This document shows, one piece after another, positions 36,709-47,271 of a stretch of DNA of 64,000 nucleotides. The DNA comes from Gammaproteobacteria bacterium (lineage in GTDB: Bacteria > Pseudomonadota > Gammaproteobacteria > Pseudomonadales > Azotimanducaceae_A). The stretch is taken from assembly GCA_012960755.1 (NCBI GenBank), contig DUAT01000073.1:1-64000 (forward strand), read 5' to 3'. The notes beneath the pieces were generated by a model that was not told the DNA's origin, made no database searches, and worked only from the letters and a program-made list of their open reading frames with translations. Within the stretch, counting starts at the first letter, position 1. The number at the start of each line of letters is the position of its first letter. The position numbers were made by a program, and so were the translations under genes.

Positions 36709-38973
36709 ATGCCATCCAACATCACTACATACATTGCGGCCGTTGTGGCGATCTTTTTGACAGTGTTTTTGTTCACCGTTCAACACTTGTCACTTCAACC
36801 CCCGGCAGTAAAACCAGATACAGCACCTGCCAATGAATTCTCAGCTGTTCGTGCCCACGATATCTTAAAAAAACTGCTCCGTGAAGGTAAGCCGCACCCT
36901 GTGGGTTCAAGGCTGAACAAATTAGTAAAACAACGCATTATCGATGAACTGGCCAGCTACGGTATCGAAGCCTCTGAACAACATACCTGGGCTTGTGCCA
37001 ACAGATATAACGTCTGCGCATATGTCGAGAATATTATTGCGGTCATCCCAGGTAAACCTGATACGCCCTATGTCACCTTAATGTCCCATTACGATTCAGT
37101 ACCCATGGCTCCCGGCGCAGGCGATGACGGCGCCGGTGTTGTTGCCATGCTGGAAACCGCCCGAATTCTGAACACTGAGGCGCCATTTAACCATCCCATT
37201 CTGTTGCTCTTCACCGATGCCGAAGAAATGGGGTTAATCGGTGCCGAGGGTTTCTACAACCAGCACCCTCTTGCTGAAAAAATTGACGTGGTGCTGGATT
37301 TCGAAGGCTGCGGTACCACTGGTGTCAGCATGGTATTACGCACAACCCAACAGAACGAAAAAATGATGAATTTCTACGGCGAGACCAGCAGCAGCCCGGT
37401 TGGATTCTCCTTCGCTAATGAAATTTTTGAGCGCATGCCTAATGACACTGATTTCTCAGTGGTTCAACGCGCCGGAATTTACGGTATTGATTTTGCGTTC
37501 GCCGGAGAAAGAAATCACTACCATACACCCAACGACAATGTCGCAAACATTGATCTGCGAGCCATTCAGCATCATGGCGAAAACATGCTTCCCCTGGCCA
37601 GGAAACTTGCTACCGAAGGTATTCGCCAGCCAGGTTTACACCATGTGTTCGCGAATTTCTATGGTCTGTGGATTTCCTGGGACGAACGGCTTAACGGATT
37701 CATGGTGCTGTTTAGCTTTTCTCTGTTGTGTTACGGATTTATCAAACTGCAGATGAATTTTTGGGGCGCGGCGTTTGCTGCATTGAGCTCGTTAGGCATT
37801 ATCCTGCTAACAGCCCTGTCGTGTTTTCTGGTGTTCCAGCTGATTAAACTCATCCAGGGTACTGTCGTCTCCTGGCCAGCACATGACACACCCTATCGGG
37901 TCGCACTGTTCGCGTCAGCTGCCACCGGCGGGTTGCTGGGTTCATTGATCACCAGCCGCTATCTTCGCCGCGACGACATGTTATTTGGCGTCTGGTTTTT
38001 CTGGCTGGCTCTTACAACCGCTTTGGTCGTTTATCTTCCTGATGCTGCCAACATGCTGGTTGTGCCAACCTTGTCAGCCAGTCTGATCATCGCAATCTCG
38101 ACATTAATGGATGGTCAGGCGAGAAAACTGTTCCAGGTATTGACCCTGGTATTTGTAATTCCCGGAACATTGGGATTAGTTTTTCACTTGGAAGAATCTC
38201 TGGGGTACACACTGATTGCTTCTACTTTCCTTTTTTTTGGTTTGTTTAACACGGCCCTGAATCCCCTGTTGGATGGCGCAAAACTGATACCTCCGCTACT
38301 GGCAAGCGTGGCAATCACCATTGTCTCGATTAGCTTTGTGGTGTTTAACCCGCTCTATTCAGAGTGGCGACCACAACACCTGAACATCAGCTATTTTGAA
38401 GACCTTGATACTGGTGATGCATTTTATCAGTTGCAAAGCCCCAACCCGCTGCCGGAGAACATCATGTCTTTAATGCCGTTCAAGACGAAGAAAGCAGCCC
38501 TGCTGCCATTCTCCGATACAGAATTTGAAAACTGGACCCAGGCAGCAGGTTCAGGTTATCCGGGCCCCCAGGTCGATATCCAGAACATTGTGAGGGATGG
38601 TGGCCATCAGACCGTTAAGGTTTTGCTCCGCAGTCCAAGAAATGCTGACGCAATGACGCTGATTTTGCCCGGCGATTCAGAATTGACCAGTTTCAGCATT
38701 GATGGTGCGGCGTTCGAGGCCGTCCGAGTGAAGACCGGCGTCTTCGCAGACAAGTATTTCATCAGGATAGTGAACATCTATGATCGCGAAGTAGAAATGG
38801 ACCTGGCTTTTAATTCCGCTAAACCCGTTTCCCTCTATTTGTCCGACAAGTCAACACAACTGCCAGACACAGCCAGTCAGCTATTGCAAAAACGTTCTCC
38901 ACTCGCCTCCCCTGTGCATCAGGGCGATCAAGCGCTATTATTCCGTAAAATAGATCTTCAGCAAGTGGATTAG
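36709..38973 (+). CDS. M28 family membrane metallopeptidase
   Basis: The 754-residue protein has an N-terminal membrane anchor (YIAAVVAIFLTVFLFTV), then a periplasmic M28 aminopeptidase domain (about 50-310). The zinc ligands read in order: MSHYDSVP (His), GAGDDGAG (bridging Asp), TDAEEMGL (Glu-Glu, the base), DFEGCG and HYHTPNDN (His). About eight membrane helices follow (330-560), and a soluble C-terminal domain. This layout resembles ER-type Fxna/ERMP1 peptidases and bacterial relatives. It heads a three-gene plus-strand run with an acyl-CoA synthetase three bases on. Confidence 0.9.
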   Translation: MPSNITTYIAAVVAIFLTVFLFTVQHLSLQPPAVKPDTAPANEFSAVRAHDILKKLLREGKPHPVGSRLNKLVKQRIIDELASYGIEASEQHTWACANRYNVCAYVENIIAVIPGKPDTPYVTLMSHYDSVPMAPGAGDDGAGVVAMLETARILNTEAPFNHPILLLFTDAEEMGLIGAEGFYNQHPLAEKIDVVLDFEGCGTTGVSMVLRTTQQNEKMMNFYGETSSSPVGFSFANEIFERMPNDTDFSVVQRAGIYGIDFAFAGERNHYHTPNDNVANIDLRAIQHHGENMLPLARKLATEGIRQPGLHHVFANFYGLWISWDERLNGFMVLFSFSLLCYGFIKLQMNFWGAAFAALSSLGIILLTALSCFLVFQLIKLIQGTVVSWPAHDTPYRVALFASAATGGLLGSLITSRYLRRDDMLFGVWFFWLALTTALVVYLPDAANMLVVPTLSASLIIAISTLMDGQARKLFQVLTLVFVIPGTLGLVFHLEESLGYTLIASTFLFFGLFNTALNPLLDGAKLIPPLLASVAITIVSISFVVFNPLYSEWRPQHLNISYFEDLDTGDAFYQLQSPNPLPENIMSLMPFKTKKAALLPFSDTEFENWTQAAGSGYPGPQVDIQNIVRDGGHQTVKVLLRSPRNADAMTLILPGDSELTSFSIDGAAFEAVRVKTGVFADKYFIRIVNIYDREVEMDLAFNSAKPVSLYLSDKSTQLPDTASQLLQKRSPLASPVHQGDQALLFRKIDLQQVD

Positions 38974-38976
38974 ACC

Positions 38977-40779
38977 ATGGGTATCACCAGTTTTCTAAGC
39001 GATGTTAAGGTGCTTTTTAGTGCCGCGACTACCAAACCCCCGACTTCGGAGACTATTGGATCCCTGCCACTGGTTGTCGAGGAACAGGCTAGAAAGAACC
39101 CTCAGGCCATTGCCCTGCTCTGTGAAGACCAGGTCGTTAACTGGCAGGAACTCAATGAAAGGGCCAACCGGGTGGCAACCAGACTGCAGCAGGGAGGCAT
39201 TGTCAGGGGTGATTGTGTCAGCCTGTTTATGCAAAACCGGATTGAATTTATTGCCTGCATGTTAGGTATCCAAAAGCTGGGTGCCATCGCAGGAATGATC
39301 AACACGAACCTGGGCAGGCAACAACTGATACATTGCATTAACCTGGTCAAATCGAAGAAATGTATTGTCGGCGAGGAGCTGATAGCGCCGCTCAGTGAAG
39401 TGACCAGCGAGCTCAATCTAAAAGACGGGGAAGACTACTTTTTCGTCAGGGATCAAGGTGAGAATCCTCCACCCAACTGGGCTATTGAACTCGACGTCAA
39501 AGACGAATCAATCAGCGCTGACAATCTTGCCGTCACCGATAGCGTCACCATGGGTGATGTTTGTTTGTATATCTTTACCTCTGGCACTACAGGTTTACCC
39601 AAGGCAGCAATCCTGTCCAACAAACGTGTCATCGTATCGAGCCTCATGGCCTCAAAAATGCTACTCCGAATCAATTCGTCAGACCGACTGTATAACTGCC
39701 TGCCACTCTACCATGCAACCGGTCTTATGGTGGGGCTGGCAGCAGCATTCCAGGTTGGGGCATCCACCGTGATACGGCGCAGGCTTTCTGTAAGTGCTTT
39801 CTGGGACGATATCAGAAAATATAACTGCACCTGCTTCGTCTATATAGGGGAGTTCGTTCGTTACCTGATGAGTCGCCCACCTGCAAAGAATGACGCGATG
39901 AATCCTATTCGCGCCATCATTGGCAATGGCCTGCGCCCGGACATCTGGCAGGAGTTCAAGAAACGTTTTGATATTGAACGTATCGGTGAATTTTATGGTG
40001 CGAGTGAAGGTAACGGCGCCTTCGCAAATATACTCAACAAGGAATGTACCGTGGGCATGGGGGTCACTCCGGCAAAACTTTGCCGCTATGATATTGCAAG
40101 TGATGAATTGGTAAGAAGTGCAGACGGTGCATGCAAGGAAGTACCTGACGGTGAACCCGGCTTGTTATTGTACGAAATCACGGAGACCTCCCAGTTTGAG
40201 GGGTATACCAGTGAAGAGGCATCGAACAAGAAAATAGTCAGGGATGCTTTCGAAAAAGGTGACATGTATTTTAACACCGGCGATATGATGAAGATCGTTG
40301 ATGTCGGTTTTTCCTTCGGTCAAAAGCACTACCAGTTTGTCGATCGGGTCGGCGATACCTTCCGCTGGAAAAGTGAAAATGTTTCCACAAACGAGGTTGG
40401 CGAACTGATGAACAGTTTTGACGACATCATCTTCACCAACGTTTACGGAGTTGAGATACCCGGTACAGATGGCCGGGCCGGTATGGCAGCCATTGTTTTA
40501 AAAGACGGCAAGACGCTGAGGAGCATTGACCTGCAGGCGCTCACCGACCACGTGATCGATGCCTTACCTTCCTACGCCCGACCGGTATTCATCCGTATCT
40601 TAAAAGAACTACCTACCACCACGACCCACAAGTTGCAGAAGAACGACCTGCGTGACAACGCCTATCATCTGGACAAAGTTCAGGATGACTTATTGGTCAT
40701 GAAGCCGGGAACAAAATGCTATTCCCGCCTGGACAGCGACTTTTATGATCAGGTCATCCAGCGGTCGGTCTCTTTTTAG
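38977..40779 (+). CDS. Long-chain acyl-CoA synthetase, FATP/SLC27 type
   Basis: The 600-residue adenylate-forming enzyme has the AMP motif YIFTSGTTGLPKAAILSNKR near residue 205, the FATP-like block IGEFYGASEGNGAF near 350, and MYFNTGDMMKIVDVGFSFGQKHYQFVDRVGDTFRWKSENVSTNEV, the acyl-CoA synthetase hinge. GEFYGASEGN and FRWKGENV-type motifs are those of very-long-chain or FATP enzymes. It activates fatty acids or bile-acid-like acids with ATP and CoA. It starts three bases after the M28 gene and is probably co-transcribed with the hydrolase after it. Confidence 0.92.
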   Translation: MGITSFLSDVKVLFSAATTKPPTSETIGSLPLVVEEQARKNPQAIALLCEDQVVNWQELNERANRVATRLQQGGIVRGDCVSLFMQNRIEFIACMLGIQKLGAIAGMINTNLGRQQLIHCINLVKSKKCIVGEELIAPLSEVTSELNLKDGEDYFFVRDQGENPPPNWAIELDVKDESISADNLAVTDSVTMGDVCLYIFTSGTTGLPKAAILSNKRVIVSSLMASKMLLRINSSDRLYNCLPLYHATGLMVGLAAAFQVGASTVIRRRLSVSAFWDDIRKYNCTCFVYIGEFVRYLMSRPPAKNDAMNPIRAIIGNGLRPDIWQEFKKRFDIERIGEFYGASEGNGAFANILNKECTVGMGVTPAKLCRYDIASDELVRSADGACKEVPDGEPGLLLYEITETSQFEGYTSEEASNKKIVRDAFEKGDMYFNTGDMMKIVDVGFSFGQKHYQFVDRVGDTFRWKSENVSTNEVGELMNSFDDIIFTNVYGVEIPGTDGRAGMAAIVLKDGKTLRSIDLQALTDHVIDALPSYARPVFIRILKELPTTTTHKLQKNDLRDNAYHLDKVQDDLLVMKPGTKCYSRLDSDFYDQVIQRSVSF

Positions 40780-40809
40780 GCTTTTATTCGGCTCTACAGT
40801 GATTGCAGT

Positions 40810-41697
40810 ATGAACGACTTTGACAAGGCAAGACCAACCTCCCACAGCTATTTCTCCCAGCGATTGCGCCTGCACTACCTGGATTGGGGCAACGAGTCAG
40901 CGCCACATGTGTTGCTGATACACGGTGTTCAGGATCATTGCCACAGTTGGGACTGGGTCAGCCATGACCTGTGTCCCGATTACCATCTGGTCGTACCTGA
41001 CTTGCGTGGCCATGGTGATTCAGAATGGGTCAAGGGTAGCGCCTATACCAATCTGGACTATGTGTATGATCTGGCGCAGCTGATCCACCAGGAAAATCTG
41101 GAACCGGTCAATATTATTGCCCATAGTATGGGCGGCACGATTGCCAGCTTACTGGCTGGTGTCTATCCCGAGAAAGTCGCCAGCCTGATTTCTGTTGAGG
41201 GCGTAGGTGGTACGCCCATGTGGTACCGCGAAGACCGGCATCCACAACAAATACTCAGGGAATGGATAGACAGCACGCGGGCTCTCGCCGGGCGAACACC
41301 CAAGCGCTACACTTCACAGTCGGACGCTTTCCAAAGGATGCAAAAATCAAACCCGCACCTGGACCAGGAGCAGGCCCGACACTTGACCGTGCATGGCAGC
41401 AATCGCAACGAGGATGGTACCTACACCTGGAAGTTCGATAACTATACTCATTCCCGGGGGCCCTATGGCCATACGTTTGAGGACATGACCAGGCTCTGGG
41501 AAAAAATTACCTGCCCGACGTTACTGATTAATGCCAGGCAGGGCTATGATTCACGAATAGGCCAAAATGATACGCTAAAACACTTCCGGCACGGCGAACT
41601 GGTGGGTATCGACAATGCCGGGCACTGGCTGCATCACGATCAGTTCGATGAGTTTGTATCACTGACTCGAACATTTCTTTCAAAGCACGCAAATTAG
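40810..41697 (+). CDS. Alpha/beta fold hydrolase
   Basis: The 295-residue protein has HYLDWGNESAPHVLLIHGVQDHCHSWDWV (oxyanion HG), VVPDLRGHGDSEW, the nucleophile elbow IIAHSMGGTIASLL with Ser near residue 105, and the catalytic His in DNAGHWLHHDQFDEF near 275. It is cytoplasmic, with no signal peptide. The substrate is unknown; its place after an acyl-CoA synthetase hints at an ester or thioester. It begins 30 bases after that gene. Confidence 0.92.
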   Translation: MNDFDKARPTSHSYFSQRLRLHYLDWGNESAPHVLLIHGVQDHCHSWDWVSHDLCPDYHLVVPDLRGHGDSEWVKGSAYTNLDYVYDLAQLIHQENLEPVNIIAHSMGGTIASLLAGVYPEKVASLISVEGVGGTPMWYREDRHPQQILREWIDSTRALAGRTPKRYTSQSDAFQRMQKSNPHLDQEQARHLTVHGSNRNEDGTYTWKFDNYTHSRGPYGHTFEDMTRLWEKITCPTLLINARQGYDSRIGQNDTLKHFRHGELVGIDNAGHWLHHDQFDEFVSLTRTFLSKHAN

Positions 41698-41809
41698 TCT
41701 TGAGATGACAATCTCGCTACTGGAATCCGCTACGAGTACGGTATGTCTTTATCTGGACTCGTACCGTCATTCAATCGGTAAAAAAATAGGGTTGTCGAAC
41801 TTCCTGTGA

Positions 41810-42556
41810 TCATTTCCTGAATCTTAGTACACTGCGATCAGTTTTCCTTTGGTGCTGTTTCAGGAAAACTGACTCTGAATAGTCGTCATTTTCATTAGTC
41901 AGGATGTCAGAGGTTGCTTCGAGCGTGAAACCGACGGCTTCAAGATCCCTGATTACTATCCCCTCATCAATACGGTGTAAGTTCTTTGCGACGTTGACGT
42001 GGTCAACGGGTGAACCCTTGTGGTCAATGACACCCAGGATGCCGCCTGCTTTTATCAAACCATAGATCCCCGCCAGGAACTTCGCCTTGTCGATAGCTAC
42101 CCAGCCATCTTCGGGATTGGAATAATAGACATCGTGCATTCCAAGAATGAATATTGCGGCATCGTATTGACCATCCATATCAACCAGGGATTCTGGAGTC
42201 GCCGTATTCCTGGTGACATTGGGTAGTCGATTATTCAACAGACGCTTATCAACAGATTTCATAACAAACTGGTTCCAGGGGTTATTATTGTACAGAACCA
42301 CAGATCCTCCTGGGCCGACAACATAGCTCAGCAGCTCACTGTAATAGCCGCCACCGGCAAAAATATCAAACACGGACATTCCTGGCTCAATCTGGAAAAA
42401 TTTCAAAACTTCTGCCGGTTTTCGGCCAGGATCATTGGCAACATCCGCCTCGGGGCGGTTCGGGTTGGCAATGGCATCGTCTATCACATCGGCGGTAGCA
42501 GCCTGAAAAAATAACGGATAAGTCAACAGGGCAACTGCTAGTAGCATCTTGATCAT
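41810..42556 (-). CDS. Periplasmic class I SAM-like methyltransferase family protein
   Basis: The protein has 248 residues from ATG 42556 (an in-frame start at 42604 lacks the signal context). A signal peptide (MLLAVALLTYPLFFQAATA) is followed by a methyltransferase-like fold with VFDIFAGGGYYSELLSYVVGPGGSVVLYNN, DAAIFILGMHDVYY and KAGGILGVIDHKG. Such exported methyltransferase-fold proteins are common in marine proteobacteria, but SAM is not expected in the periplasm, so the real activity is unclear. It converges with the hydrolase gene. Confidence 0.82.
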   Translation of the reverse strand: MIKMLLAVALLTYPLFFQAATADVIDDAIANPNRPEADVANDPGRKPAEVLKFFQIEPGMSVFDIFAGGGYYSELLSYVVGPGGSVVLYNNNPWNQFVMKSVDKRLLNNRLPNVTRNTATPESLVDMDGQYDAAIFILGMHDVYYSNPEDGWVAIDKAKFLAGIYGLIKAGGILGVIDHKGSPVDHVNVAKNLHRIDEGIVIRDLEAVGFTLEATSDILTNENDDYSESVFLKQHQRKTDRSVLRFRK

Positions 42557-42669
42557 TTGTCGTCTCCAAAAAAATTGTCTGACAATTCTAACGGTTCTTG
42601 GCAAAAGTTCCCCTCATTGTTACTCTGCTTACCCGACACGCGGAAATTCAATTGAAGAGGGAGAGCCAA

Positions 42670-43350
42670 ATGATTGAACTTTATACCTCGGGTACACCCA
42701 ATGGCCACAAGGCCTCTGTCACGCTGGAGGAGCTTGAAATTCCCTACGAGGTCTTCCCAATTAACCTGGGTGCAGGCGATCAAAAAACACCTGAATTTCT
42801 TGCAATGAACCCTAACGGCCGAATCCCGGTGATTAAAGACCGGGGCAATGATGACCTGATAATTTTTGAATCCGGGGCGATCATGGTCTACCTGGCAGAA
42901 CAAGCCGGTAAATTATTACCAACGGATCAGAAAGGTCGCAGCAATGTGATGCAATGGTTGATGTTTCAGATGGGCGGAATCGGACCCATGATGGGCCAGG
43001 CAAATGTGTTTTTTCGATACTTCCCGGAAAAAATTCAACCCGCTATCGATCGATACCAGAACGAAACCAGGCGATTGTTCGAGGTGCTGGACCGTGGTCT
43101 GCAAGACAAGCAATGGCTCGCGGACGACTACTCCATCGCTGATATCGCCAACTGGTGCTGGGTAAGGACCTACAGGTGGTCAGGGGTATCTCGCGATGGA
43201 TTACCGAACCTCGATCGCTGGCTGGATCAAATGAAGCAGCGCCCCGGCTGCCGGAAAGGGATCCAGATTCCTGCACCCCCACCCGACCTGCTCGAAGGTA
43301 AAGACGAAGAGAAGTTTGTCAAAGGCGCAAGGAATATGTTGCAAACCTAG
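42670..43350 (+). CDS. Glutathione S-transferase family protein
   Basis: The protein has 226 residues from ATG 42670, behind GAGGGAGAG. The N-terminal thioredoxin-like domain reads [21 protein letters not shown] and [32 protein letters not shown], with the cis-Pro and the ES pair that binds the glutathione gamma-glutamyl group. The helical domain follows ([27 protein letters not shown] and [10 protein letters not shown]). It closely follows the YfcG/YghU-like group, which can have disulfide reductase activity. It is divergent from the methyltransferase gene. Confidence 0.93.
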   Translation: MIELYTSGTPNGHKASVTLEELEIPYEVFPINLGAGDQKTPEFLAMNPNGRIPVIKDRGNDDLIIFESGAIMVYLAEQAGKLLPTDQKGRSNVMQWLMFQMGGIGPMMGQANVFFRYFPEKIQPAIDRYQNETRRLFEVLDRGLQDKQWLADDYSIADIANWCWVRTYRWSGVSRDGLPNLDRWLDQMKQRPGCRKGIQIPAPPPDLLEGKDEEKFVKGARNMLQT

Positions 43351-43380
43351 CAAACCAGCATTTCCCTCCGCAGCCTGAGT

Positions 43381-43836
43381 TCAAAGACCTCGGATGATAT
43401 CGTTGAATGTCAATCTGAGCGGGGTATTTCGGATGTCCTCTTTTAGATCAGGCAACATACGGTTCATCGCATAGGCGAGGCAGGTTCTCGATTCGGTATC
43501 CATAATGACAAGAGAACTTCCTGCGCCACCCCAGTGAAGCGATCCCTCGCCCGGGCATACAAATTCTTTGCTATTCAGGCCCATGCCGAGACCGTAGCGT
43601 ACCGGCATATCGATGACGAGATCATGTCGATAAGACTGTTCCGTGAGCAGTAATTCGATTGTATTCTTTGACAGAAATGTATGCCCATCAAGGCTGCCGT
43701 TCATGGCAATAGTGGAACCAATCTTCGCCAGGGATCGGGCGTTACCGATACCGTTTGCACCTGGGTTTTCTATACGGATACTTTCAAGACCTTGCCAACT
43801 CGGTGGCAGAAGACAGTTTTCAACGCGTTCACTCAA
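43381..43836 (-). pseudogene. Serine hydrolase (class C beta-lactamase fold), C-terminal fragment
   Basis: The open frame from 43836 carries only the last third of a beta-lactamase/EstB-type protein: PGANGIGNARSLAKIGSTIAMNG, PVRYGLGMGLNSKEF and the active-site block HWGGAGSSLVIMD (the KTG/HxG position). The SxxK nucleophile and YxN motifs are missing. The first 10-25 codons are unlike the family and lie at the joint with the truncated TIR-STAND-TPR gene, whose stop overlaps this frame's ATG by four bases. It is a fusion of two gene ends by deletion, not a working gene. Confidence 0.75.
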
Positions 43837-46117
43837 TGCGCCAGGTTCGCCCCATATTCCAGATCCTCATTCTGCGTCTCCTCGGCAATCTGCAAGGCCT
43901 CGTCAAGATTGGCCCTGGCCTTCAGAAGAAACGATGGTTGATAATCGATGAGTTGCGCGGTTGCTACCAGCGCCCTGCCCAGTTCTAACTTATTATCAAG
44001 TTCTCGCGCCAGTGATATTGTATCTTCATAGGCTTCGATTGCCTTTTCGGCGTAGCCACCAGCTTTATCAAGTGACAAGACATACAGTGCTCTGGCCATC
44101 CAGAGCTGGGTCTCGAGCTCCTTGTCCCTGTCGTCACCTGATCGGCGACGTGCCAACAGGTTCTCAGGGTCATCGATCGCCTCACTGCCGCGCCAGATAT
44201 CGAGCAGAATTCTACAGCGTTGCAGGATGAGATCGTCCTGAAGATTACTGAGTTCGAGCAAATTGATGGCGGATTTCAGCGTGTCCAGCGCTTCATCGAA
44301 CCTTTCCATGCCTTTCAGTGCTGCAGCTCGTCGACTGTGGATCCGCGCTATCTCCTCCTTCTGGTTTTCAGCCACGATGCCGATAACCAAATCAAACTGG
44401 CGTAGTGCATCCTCGAAAGCAATAGCAGATATCGCGCGCTCTGCCGCCAGTAGCAGATACCTGATCGTCTTTTCTTCATCCGCCGCGGCCCCTGCCTGGT
44501 ACAGATGATGAGATATTTCACCAGCATATTTGCTGATGTTCTCACCCGCGTGGGATTCGAGCGCATGCGCAACTCGCGAGTGGATTCTCTGTCGTCGCGG
44601 AAAGGACAAGGACGACAGTAACGTCTGTCGAATCTGTTCATGATCAAATCCGTAGCTGGCCTGCCTGTCTTTCGACAAATCAGTAACCAGACTCGCTGCC
44701 ATGGCTTCGTCCATGGCGTCGAGCAGATCGTCATCATCCATCTTTGGCGTGGCCCGCCAACAGCACTTCAAAGTTGAACTGACGCCCTATCACCGCACCA
44801 ATGCTCAACGCGGTACGACAATCTTCAGTAACTTGCTCCAGTCGCTCTCCGATGATGAGTCGAATACCCCTCGGCACCTCGGTGTCGGCGATCTCGATGC
44901 CCGAGGCAAACTCACCGGAATCTGTAAACATTTTACCAGCTTGCTGTAAATGCCTGTAAACCTCCTCCACAAAAAACGGATTCCCTTCAGTCTCGGAAAA
45001 TACCAGGTCCGTCAGTTCGGCAGGTGGAGGTTGTTTCGCCATGCGGCTCAACATCTGTTCAACCATTTCACGATCGAACCGCGACAGCTGCAGGTCCTCA
45101 ACCAGTCTCTCACGATTGAGATCCTGAACCGTTCGTGAAAAAGATTTTGTTGTTGTCAGCTCGGATTCCCGATAGGTCCCTAACATAAGCACACGACTTT
45201 GCTTCAGGCGATCAGCGAGGTAACGCAGTAGTATACAAGTGGATTCGTCTGCCCAATGCAGGTCTTCAAATATCAGGATCATAGGCTGACCCTCTGCCGC
45301 GTGATCGATGAAATCGCCCAGCCCATGCAACAGGTACCTGCGTTCCTGTTCCGGCGGGAGTGTTACCGGGTCAGGAATATCATGAAAACGTTGCCGGAGT
45401 TCTGGCATCAGTTTGGACATCTCCGGTGCATTGTCAACCAGTGTCTCGCGCATAACCTCCTCGGTGACGAGTCGCGAAGCCTGCTCGATCTGTTCGATCA
45501 GGGGTTGATAAGGTGGCGCCGCATCCATGTCCAGGCAGTGCCCAGTCAGTACCATGTAACCACGCCGACCGGCAATATTTTCTGCTTCTTTTGTGAGCCG
45601 CGTTTTACCGATACCGGCTTCTCCCGACAGTAATACGAAGCCGCCTTCCGCCCTGTCGATTTGCATGACCCGGCTTTCAATAATAGCCAACTCTTTACCA
45701 CGCCCAACGAATGACGTGAGGTTAGAATTCGATCCCGTCGGCAAAGCGACAAATTTCGCGACAGCCTCTGTTAATTTATCAGTGTTATCGAGCGATGTCA
45801 GATCGATGCTTTGAATGCGGCGAAAAGCGAGCGGTGGTCGGACCGTTTCAAGCGCGACTGGGATCAGCAGGTTTTTCTCGAACCCCTCATTGGCTTCCGT
45901 TCGTACCCATTCCGAATCGACAGAGTTGGCAGTCCAAACAACCAAAACGCATTTTGCATCGTCGATCGCCTTTTCAATCTCACGATCAAAGGTACTCCCG
46001 GCATCTATCTGCCTGTCCCACCAGACACTCCAACCCACCGCCTCCAGCGCCTCAACAATGGGTCTGACTCTCTCTCTCTCTGTCCTGGGACGCATAGCTG
46101 ACAAATACATCAACCAT
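43833..46117 (-). pseudogene. TIR-STAND-TPR signalling/defence-like protein, broken by two frameshifts and truncated
   Basis: From ATG 46117 the frame reads DVFVSYASQDRER, a correct TIR start, then fails at an (AG)7 tract (46068-46081). The rest of the TIR domain (EALEAVGWSVWWDRQIDAGSTFDREIE) and an NTPase continue in the next frame, with P-loop LLSGEAGIGKTRLT and Walker-B-like MILIFEDLHWADES. A second frameshift near 44753-44755 (GGG run) moves to a third frame holding LLDAMDEAMAASLV and TPR-like helices, ending at 43833 where the gene is cut. TIR plus STAND plus TPR proteins act in signalling or phage defence. This copy looks dead or phase-off. Confidence 0.78.
46068..46081. repeat. (AG)7 dinucleotide tract at the TIR gene start
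   Basis: Seven AG units on the minus strand (CT on plus) lie about 36 bases after ATG 46117. With seven units the frame from ATG runs into TGA a few codons on; eight units (or five) would join DVFVSYASQDRER to VRPIVEALE in frame. Such tracts change length by slippage. Confidence 0.9.
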
Positions 46118-46276
46118 GCAATGGACTCATGGGTCGAACGATTGATGCAAACAACCTTGCCTCCGCAAAAAAGCCACTAATTTCAATAAGGCTGCACTGA
46201 ATGCCAGATCAAATCAAGTCAAGTACCCACCAACCAGTAATTCCTGTTACGCATTGGCGTACCAACGGACACGCCG

Positions 46277-47179
46277 CTAGAAAATAGCCAGCATTTCCTC
46301 GAAGGCAACCATCTGGCCGCCATTGGCAGAAGAAGGCACCAGGATCGGCGTTTTGATGCCCGCATCAAACCAGGCCTCGACACCATCCCTGACTTCCGTC
46401 GCTGAACCAAACAAGGTTGTATCAGCTAGCCATTTATCCGTCAGAAAATGCGGCACCTTCTCAAACTCCTTCGTCTCAATCGCTTGTTCGATGCCTTCCA
46501 TTTCTTCGCGGTAACCCGCTTCCTTCCAGTAGTTACGATAGTTGGGCAGCATTGCATAAGAAGTGAGTGTTTTTCGATTAACCGCTTTTGCCGCTTCGAC
46601 ATCGTCGTTGATACAGGTTGGGATCATGTCGCCGATAAAGAAGTCATCATCTTGCCTGGCGGCATCAGAAATAACGCTCAACGAATCTTGCATATGTGAC
46701 CGTGCACCGTTTGCAAACACCATACCCTGTCCAATCTCCTCCGATAGAGCAATCATTTTCTTGCGCAGGGTTGCCAGAACAATGGGTGGCAGCTCACCGG
46801 CACGGGGAACAGCTCTTAATTCTTCAATAAAGTTGCGAGTGTCTGTTAATGGCTTACCGGCAGCCAAACCTCTCTGTTTTAACGCGGGTGCATGACTGAC
46901 ACCAATGCCGAATTTAAAGCGACCGTCAGAAATTTCATGAATAAAAGAAGCGGTCTGTGCATAGTCTGACACCTGCCTGAAGTAGATCGGCATAATGCTG
47001 GTACCAAAATGAATCTCATTGGTCGCGAAGGCAAGCGCTTCACAAAGCGACAATGAATCTCCAAGGCTGGGTCCATAAATACCACTGAATCCACGTTTCT
47101 CAATTTCAGTGGCCAGTTCGATGGTGGCTTTTCTGCGACCGGGGACGGCCGCGAGGCTTAGAGCGGGCATGCGAGTCAT
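46277..47179 (-). CDS. LLM class flavin-dependent oxidoreductase
   Basis: The protein has 300 residues from ATG 47179, preceded by CAGGAGAG; a longer frame starts at 47212. It has the luciferase-like barrel: ATEIEKRGFSGIYGPSLGDSLSLCEALAFATNEIHFGTSIMP, SFIHEISDGRFKFGIGVSHAPALKQRGL, and GSATEVRDGVEAWFDAGIKTPIL. It is a third LLM enzyme, 13 kb from the F420 island, and less like the other two. Whether it uses F420 or FMN is open. The gene is divergent from the DsbA-like gene. Confidence 0.9.
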   Translation of the reverse strand: MTRMPALSLAAVPGRRKATIELATEIEKRGFSGIYGPSLGDSLSLCEALAFATNEIHFGTSIMPIYFRQVSDYAQTASFIHEISDGRFKFGIGVSHAPALKQRGLAAGKPLTDTRNFIEELRAVPRAGELPPIVLATLRKKMIALSEEIGQGMVFANGARSHMQDSLSVISDAARQDDDFFIGDMIPTCINDDVEAAKAVNRKTLTSYAMLPNYRNYWKEAGYREEMEGIEQAIETKEFEKVPHFLTDKWLADTTLFGSATEVRDGVEAWFDAGIKTPILVPSSANGGQMVAFEEMLAIF

Positions 47180-47271
47180 TTTCTCTCCTGAGGTTCTTTT
47201 GACAAGTTTCACGGAAGTCTACACAAAATAGTGGTTATAATCAGCTGCTTTGAAACTTCGAGAATATTCCC

